From JAFIFT01 sp020051095 (GTDB taxonomy: Bacteria; Pseudomonadota; Gammaproteobacteria; Legionellales; Legionellaceae): 64,000 nt of DNA. Location: NCBI RefSeq assembly GCF_964199965.1, contig NZ_CAXMZT010000014.1, forward strand, positions 1 through 64,000, read 5' to 3'. Both the position numbers and the translations under genes were made by a program. The notes beneath the pieces were generated by a model. It was not told where the DNA came from and did no database searches. It saw only the letters and a program-made list of their open reading frames with translations. Positions 61,487 through 64,000 of the stretch are shown here, in pieces (within the stretch, counting starts at the first letter, position 1; the number at the start of each line of letters is the position of its first letter).

Positions 61487-62544
61487 AATCCCCCCTGGTA
61501 GTAGTGCAAGCCAGTATTGACTGGTAACTGATAAAGTGTATTGATATTCTCAATGGCCTGACTCGCAGCGCCTTTCCATAAATTATCCAAACAGGTAAAA
61601 AAGCAAAGGGTGCCTTTTTCGATATAAAACCCGATTTGGATGTTTGGAGAATTGACCACTGAGTTAAGGGACAGTAACGACTTATCAAACGTATCGTCCC
61701 CTTGGTTAAGCTGACCAAATTGCAAAAGTGGATAATCCTGATAGGCTTGCTGAAAAACCTCATTAATAACCTGTGCGATTAAGGTATCCTTGATCCATTT
61801 CTGGTTAGCTTGACAGTAAATGGTCATGGCGATGCCTGATTTGATAGGAATAAGCTGAGTCACAAATGTCATTTGACAATCGTTGCCCGTTAAATCGGAT
61901 AGGCATTTTTTCATCTCGGGAAGATGCTGATGCTTACCCACTTTATATGGCATAAAATTGTCCGCGATTTCACAGAACATCAAATCGGATTTGGCTTTTC
62001 TTCCTGCGCCGGAGACCCCTGATTTAGCATCGATAATAATCGATTGTGGATCGATAATATTATTTTGTAATAAGGGTAACAAGGTGAGTAAAGCGCCCGT
62101 TGCATAACATCCTGGATTCGCTATTAACTTAGTCTGACCCAATTGAGGTTTTAAATAGGGTGACAGACCATAGGGTGCACCCTTGTTGAGGTGACTGAGT
62201 TGATGCGAAAGCCCATACCATTGCTGCAGTTGGTCTGTTGATAGTCGAAACGCGCCACTCAAATCAATAATCGATAAATTGCTGTCTTTCAACTGGTCAA
62301 CGACCTCGATAGAAACATCGGCAGGTGTGGCCAATAACAACACATCCATCGAATCGGCCACTTCTTTGAATTGATTTAACGAATAAACGGGAACACCTTG
62401 GCATGCAGGGTTATTCAACGAGAGTGGCTCTTTTGCCAAAATCGCACTTACCGCAAGATTAGGGTGACTAGCAATAAGCTTCAACAAGACTTGGCCAACA
62501 TAGCCATTAATACCGGCGACACAACATTGAATCTGATCTGACAT
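61483..62544 (-). CDS. argC: N-acetyl-gamma-glutamyl-phosphate reductase
   Basis: NADPH-dependent reductase, 353 residues. Rossmann motif CVAGINGYVGQVLLKLI and the active-site Cys in IANPGCYATGALLTLLP; also SGVSGAGRKAKSDL and KVGKHQHLPEM. First gene of the argCJBFGH operon, 28 bp from the first ARG box and divergent from argR. ArgD, needed for the next step, is not in the window. Confidence 0.95.
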   Translation of the reverse strand: MSDQIQCCVAGINGYVGQVLLKLIASHPNLAVSAILAKEPLSLNNPACQGVPVYSLNQFKEVADSMDVLLLATPADVSIEVVDQLKDSNLSIIDLSGAFRLSTDQLQQWYGLSHQLSHLNKGAPYGLSPYLKPQLGQTKLIANPGCYATGALLTLLPLLQNNIIDPQSIIIDAKSGVSGAGRKAKSDLMFCEIADNFMPYKVGKHQHLPEMKKCLSDLTGNDCQMTFVTQLIPIKSGIAMTIYCQANQKWIKDTLIAQVINEVFQQAYQDYPLLQFGQLNQGDDTFDKSLLSLNSVVNSPNIQIGFYIEKGTLCFFTCLDNLWKGAASQAIENINTLYQLPVNTGLHYYQGGL

Positions 62545-62572
62545 GAATATATACTCGTCTTTTATATACTAT

Positions 62573-62610
62573 AATGCATATTTATGCGATGTATTGAATA
62601 TTAATACATT
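62573..62610. promoter_or_regulatory. tandem ARG boxes (ArgR operator) of argC
   Basis: Two 18-bp sites two bases apart. Box 1 (62573-62590) is AATGCATATTTATGCGAT and box 2 (62593-62610) is ATTGAATATTAATACATT, the latter with a single mismatch to the E. coli consensus core TGAAT-N4-ATTCA. They overlap the argC -10 region. Confidence 0.7.
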
Positions 62611-62627
62611 TATGCTTTTTTTGTCAA
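62598..62627 (-). promoter_or_regulatory. argC operon promoter candidate
   Basis: On the minus strand a perfect TTGACA (plus 62622-62627), an 18-bp spacer, and TAATAT (plus 62598-62603). The -10 lies inside ARG box 2, as expected for a repressed promoter. On the plus strand the same bases give TTGTCA at 62621, a possible -35 for argR. Confidence 0.5.
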
Positions 62628-62662
62628 CACATTTACATAAATATTGATAAATTAATCACAAA

Positions 62663-62680
62663 AATACATAATTATTCATA
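62663..62680. promoter_or_regulatory. possible third ARG box before argR
   Basis: AATACATAATTATTCATA, with an intact ATTCA half and two mismatches in the other half, 25 bp before the argR start codon. It could mediate autoregulation. Confidence 0.4.
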
Positions 62681-62705
62681 TCATGCTGTAAAACTAGGAG
62701 AGTTT

Positions 62706-63173
62706 ATGCCCCATATACAACAACCTTCCCATTCGGGATCGATAAGTGATGATTTAAGATCGTTGCTATCCGAAGGAAAAGTGACAACGCAAGAAGATAT
62801 CTGCCTTGCATTAGAAAAATTAGGTCATGCTGTCAATCAATCGAAAATATCCCGATTGTTACGTAAAGTAGGTGCAGTAAAATCAAAAAATGAATTAGGA
62901 GAAATTGTCTATCGCTTACCCATGGAGCCGGCTCCCCCAACCCTCGATAGCCAATTGTCGTCTCTATTAATCGATGTCATTGCCAATGAAACAACCATCA
63001 TTATCACCACGAGTCCGGGATCCGCACAACTGATTGCTCGCATTCTCGATTATCACAAAAGCAAACTTGATATTTTAGGAACCATTGCCGGTGATGACAC
63101 CCTTTTTGTCGCCCCCAGACAAATTGCAACTATCGACGAGGTCGTCAAACATATCCGGGAATTGTTGTTTTAA
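62706..63173 (+). CDS. argR: arginine repressor ArgR
   Basis: Hexameric arginine-dependent regulator of 155 residues. The N-terminal winged helix includes LRSLLSEGKVTTQEDICLAL and NQSKISRLLRKVGAVK (recognition helix), and the C-terminal arginine-binding domain has GSAQLIARILD and the family motif GTIAGDDTLFVAPR. ATG is preceded by CTAGGAGAGTTT. It is divergent from argCJBFGH, with ARG boxes in between, so it is likely to repress that operon and itself when arginine is present. Confidence 0.95.
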   Translation: MPHIQQPSHSGSISDDLRSLLSEGKVTTQEDICLALEKLGHAVNQSKISRLLRKVGAVKSKNELGEIVYRLPMEPAPPTLDSQLSSLLIDVIANETTIIITTSPGSAQLIARILDYHKSKLDILGTIAGDDTLFVAPRQIATIDEVVKHIRELLF

Positions 63174-63229
63174 AGTCGATGACACTTTGTTTGAATCGAG
63201 GACACCTCCGCCAAGCGAGCAAAACCCGA

Positions 63230-63262
63230 ATATCCACAGAGTCATCCACAGGGTTATACACA
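63230..63262 (+). promoter_or_regulatory. three DnaA-box-like 9-mers spaced 12 bp
   Basis: ATATCCACA (63230), TCATCCACA (63242) and TTATACACA (63254), same orientation, each start exactly 12 bp apart. The last is identical to E. coli oriC box R2; the others deviate from TTATCCACA at one or two positions. They lie in the 305-bp gene-free gap after argR. Confidence 0.6.
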
Positions 63263-63387
63263 GATTTTGGGGATAAAATTTAGTGTTGATGAGGGGTTGA
63301 CATTTATAAAACCCTTATATTTCATGGGCGCTATTGATAGCCAGGTCACTAATTGCTTGGATGTGCAAAATTATCCGCCTTTCAAAG

Positions 63388-63396
63388 TTATCCACA
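63388..63396 (+). promoter_or_regulatory. perfect DnaA box
   Basis: TTATCCACA, the consensus DnaA 9-mer, in the same orientation as the three at 63230-63262. A weaker TTATCCGCC is at 63371. Between the groups lies an AT-rich stretch with TTTATAAAACCCTTATATTT. Confidence 0.6.
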
Positions 63397-63478
63397 GGCT
63401 GAGAATTCTGACATTTATTGGACTTGCTGGGTAATATACCCAAGTTAAGGAGAAAGAAAAATCGGTTTAATTATTTAA

Positions 63479-64000
63479 TTATCCAACTGGATTTTCCTTA
63501 CTTTGTGAAAGAGAACGTCCAGCTTTATCAATTAGGGGTTGTGGTGGATCTTTGCTGGGGAAAAGGTCATCAAATTTAATCATATGCTCTCGTTTCATCA
63601 CTTCTTTTCGATGCCTTGTAAGATGGAATTTTTTAAAGATAAAATAAGGCACAAAAAAGCTGACTGTCCCTATTGCAAAAGATAATTTGAAGATGGGATC
63701 TTTATTAAACACTAACAGTATTAATGACACAACCATTAAACCGATAGCAATCATTCCTGTATGCGGTGAGCCGGGTGTCACAAATGCAAGATCACTGACT
63801 GAATAGCCTTGTGCTTTCAGGCGCTTTCGGAAATTAATTTGTGCCCAACACAGCGAGATCCAGCATAGCATGCCAGTAAAACCCGACACTAGCAGCAAAG
63901 CGATATATAACTTACTTTGCCCGAAAAAATAAGCAAACGCTAATGTTGCCCATATGGCTGACAAGGTAACAAATACAGCATTTCGTGGAATCCCTAAATG
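63479..64000 (-). CDS. amino acid permease, C-terminal part (partial)
   Basis: The reading frame stays open to the right edge, so only the last 173 residues are seen; the N-terminus is outside. It begins HLGIPRNAVFVTLSAIWATL, a pattern typical of the APC/AAT family around segment 9-10 (GxPRNA), and contains four hydrophobic segments. The tail is polar (KDPPQPLIDKAGRSL). GABA-, proline- and aromatic-amino-acid permeases look like this; the substrate cannot be told from this piece. An in-frame TTG at 63964 is an internal codon, not a start. Confidence 0.85.
   Translation of the reverse strand, partial: HLGIPRNAVFVTLSAIWATLAFAYFFGQSKLYIALLLVSGFTGMLCWISLCWAQINFRKRLKAQGYSVSDLAFVTPGSPHTGMIAIGLMVVSLILLVFNKDPIFKLSFAIGTVSFFVPYFIFKKFHLTRHRKEVMKREHMIKFDDLFPSKDPPQPLIDKAGRSLSQSKENPVG

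Noticed and set aside
55875..63173. Genomic island or plasmid origin for the arg operon
   Set aside because: No integrase, tRNA or att-like repeats at the borders; base composition looks like that of the neighbours by eye.

Overview
The window looks like chromosomal DNA of a Gram-negative gammaproteobacterium. Evidence is the gammaproteobacterial-type housekeeping set (HemW, NudE, UvrD, MltA, CsiV, YejF, ArgR, ProS/ArgS, a SURF1/CtaA/CyoE/SCO assembly cluster), moderately AT-rich codon use, and an admixture of ankyrin, papain-like, TPR and repeat-rich proteins and a Com1-like DsbA protein. That mixture is typical of Legionellales (Legionella/Coxiella/Aquicella-like, host-associated bacteria); the order-level call is inference and the genus is not resolved. 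There is no sign of a plasmid or prophage backbone, and I saw no tRNA, rRNA or CRISPR.

Layout. 0-4 kb: an orphan protein, an AzlCD branched-chain amino acid exporter and an ankyrin-repeat protein. 4-9.2 kb: the AmmeMemoRadiSam set (radical SAM enzyme divergent from a Memo-AMMECR1 fusion), then LemA and a DUF2207 membrane protein. 9.3-14.5 kb: an orphan protein followed by a FAD-oxidase/methyltransferase fusion, then a cation-diffusion-facilitator transporter. 14.7-19.4 kb: the most striking region, two paralogous proteins (LRR-like N-terminus, KSPVQEEVK tandem repeats, hydrophobic hairpin C-terminus) with an unrelated membrane-spanning orphan on the opposite strand between them. 19.5-29 kb: desaturase, MFS transporter, DsbA, MltA, YhhN, RdgB, TPR-methyltransferase, EAL phosphodiesterase. 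29.2-33 kb: an operon for cytochrome oxidase/heme A assembly without the oxidase subunits. 33-48 kb: Mdh, NudE, HemW, a secreted papain-like protease, ArgS, SPOR protein, a degenerate P1B-type ATPase, ProS, an orphan, YejF and CsiV. 48-55.8 kb: a flavin disulfide reductase with a TVP38 membrane protein, a Com1-like DsbA protein, a YgjP-like metalloprotease, UvrD and two small orphans. 55.9-63.2 kb: a compact argCJBFGH operon on the minus strand, divergent from argR with ARG boxes between. 63.2-64 kb: a cluster of DnaA-box-like sequences, then the C-terminal part of an amino acid permease that runs off the window.

How it fits together: the arg operon makes arginine from glutamate by the ArgJ acetyl-recycling route under ArgR control (argD is not here, argA may be unnecessary). 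The CtaA/CyoE/SURF1/SCO block matures heme-copper oxidase. The orphan proteins with ankyrin, KSPV-repeat or protease features are candidate host-interaction factors. Gene junctions hold several families of palindromic repeats, including one MITE-like hairpin flanked by a 5-bp target duplication.

Translation starts were moved downstream of the longest possible ORF wherever a Shine-Dalgarno, a family start or an overlapping promoter argued for it; each case is noted.
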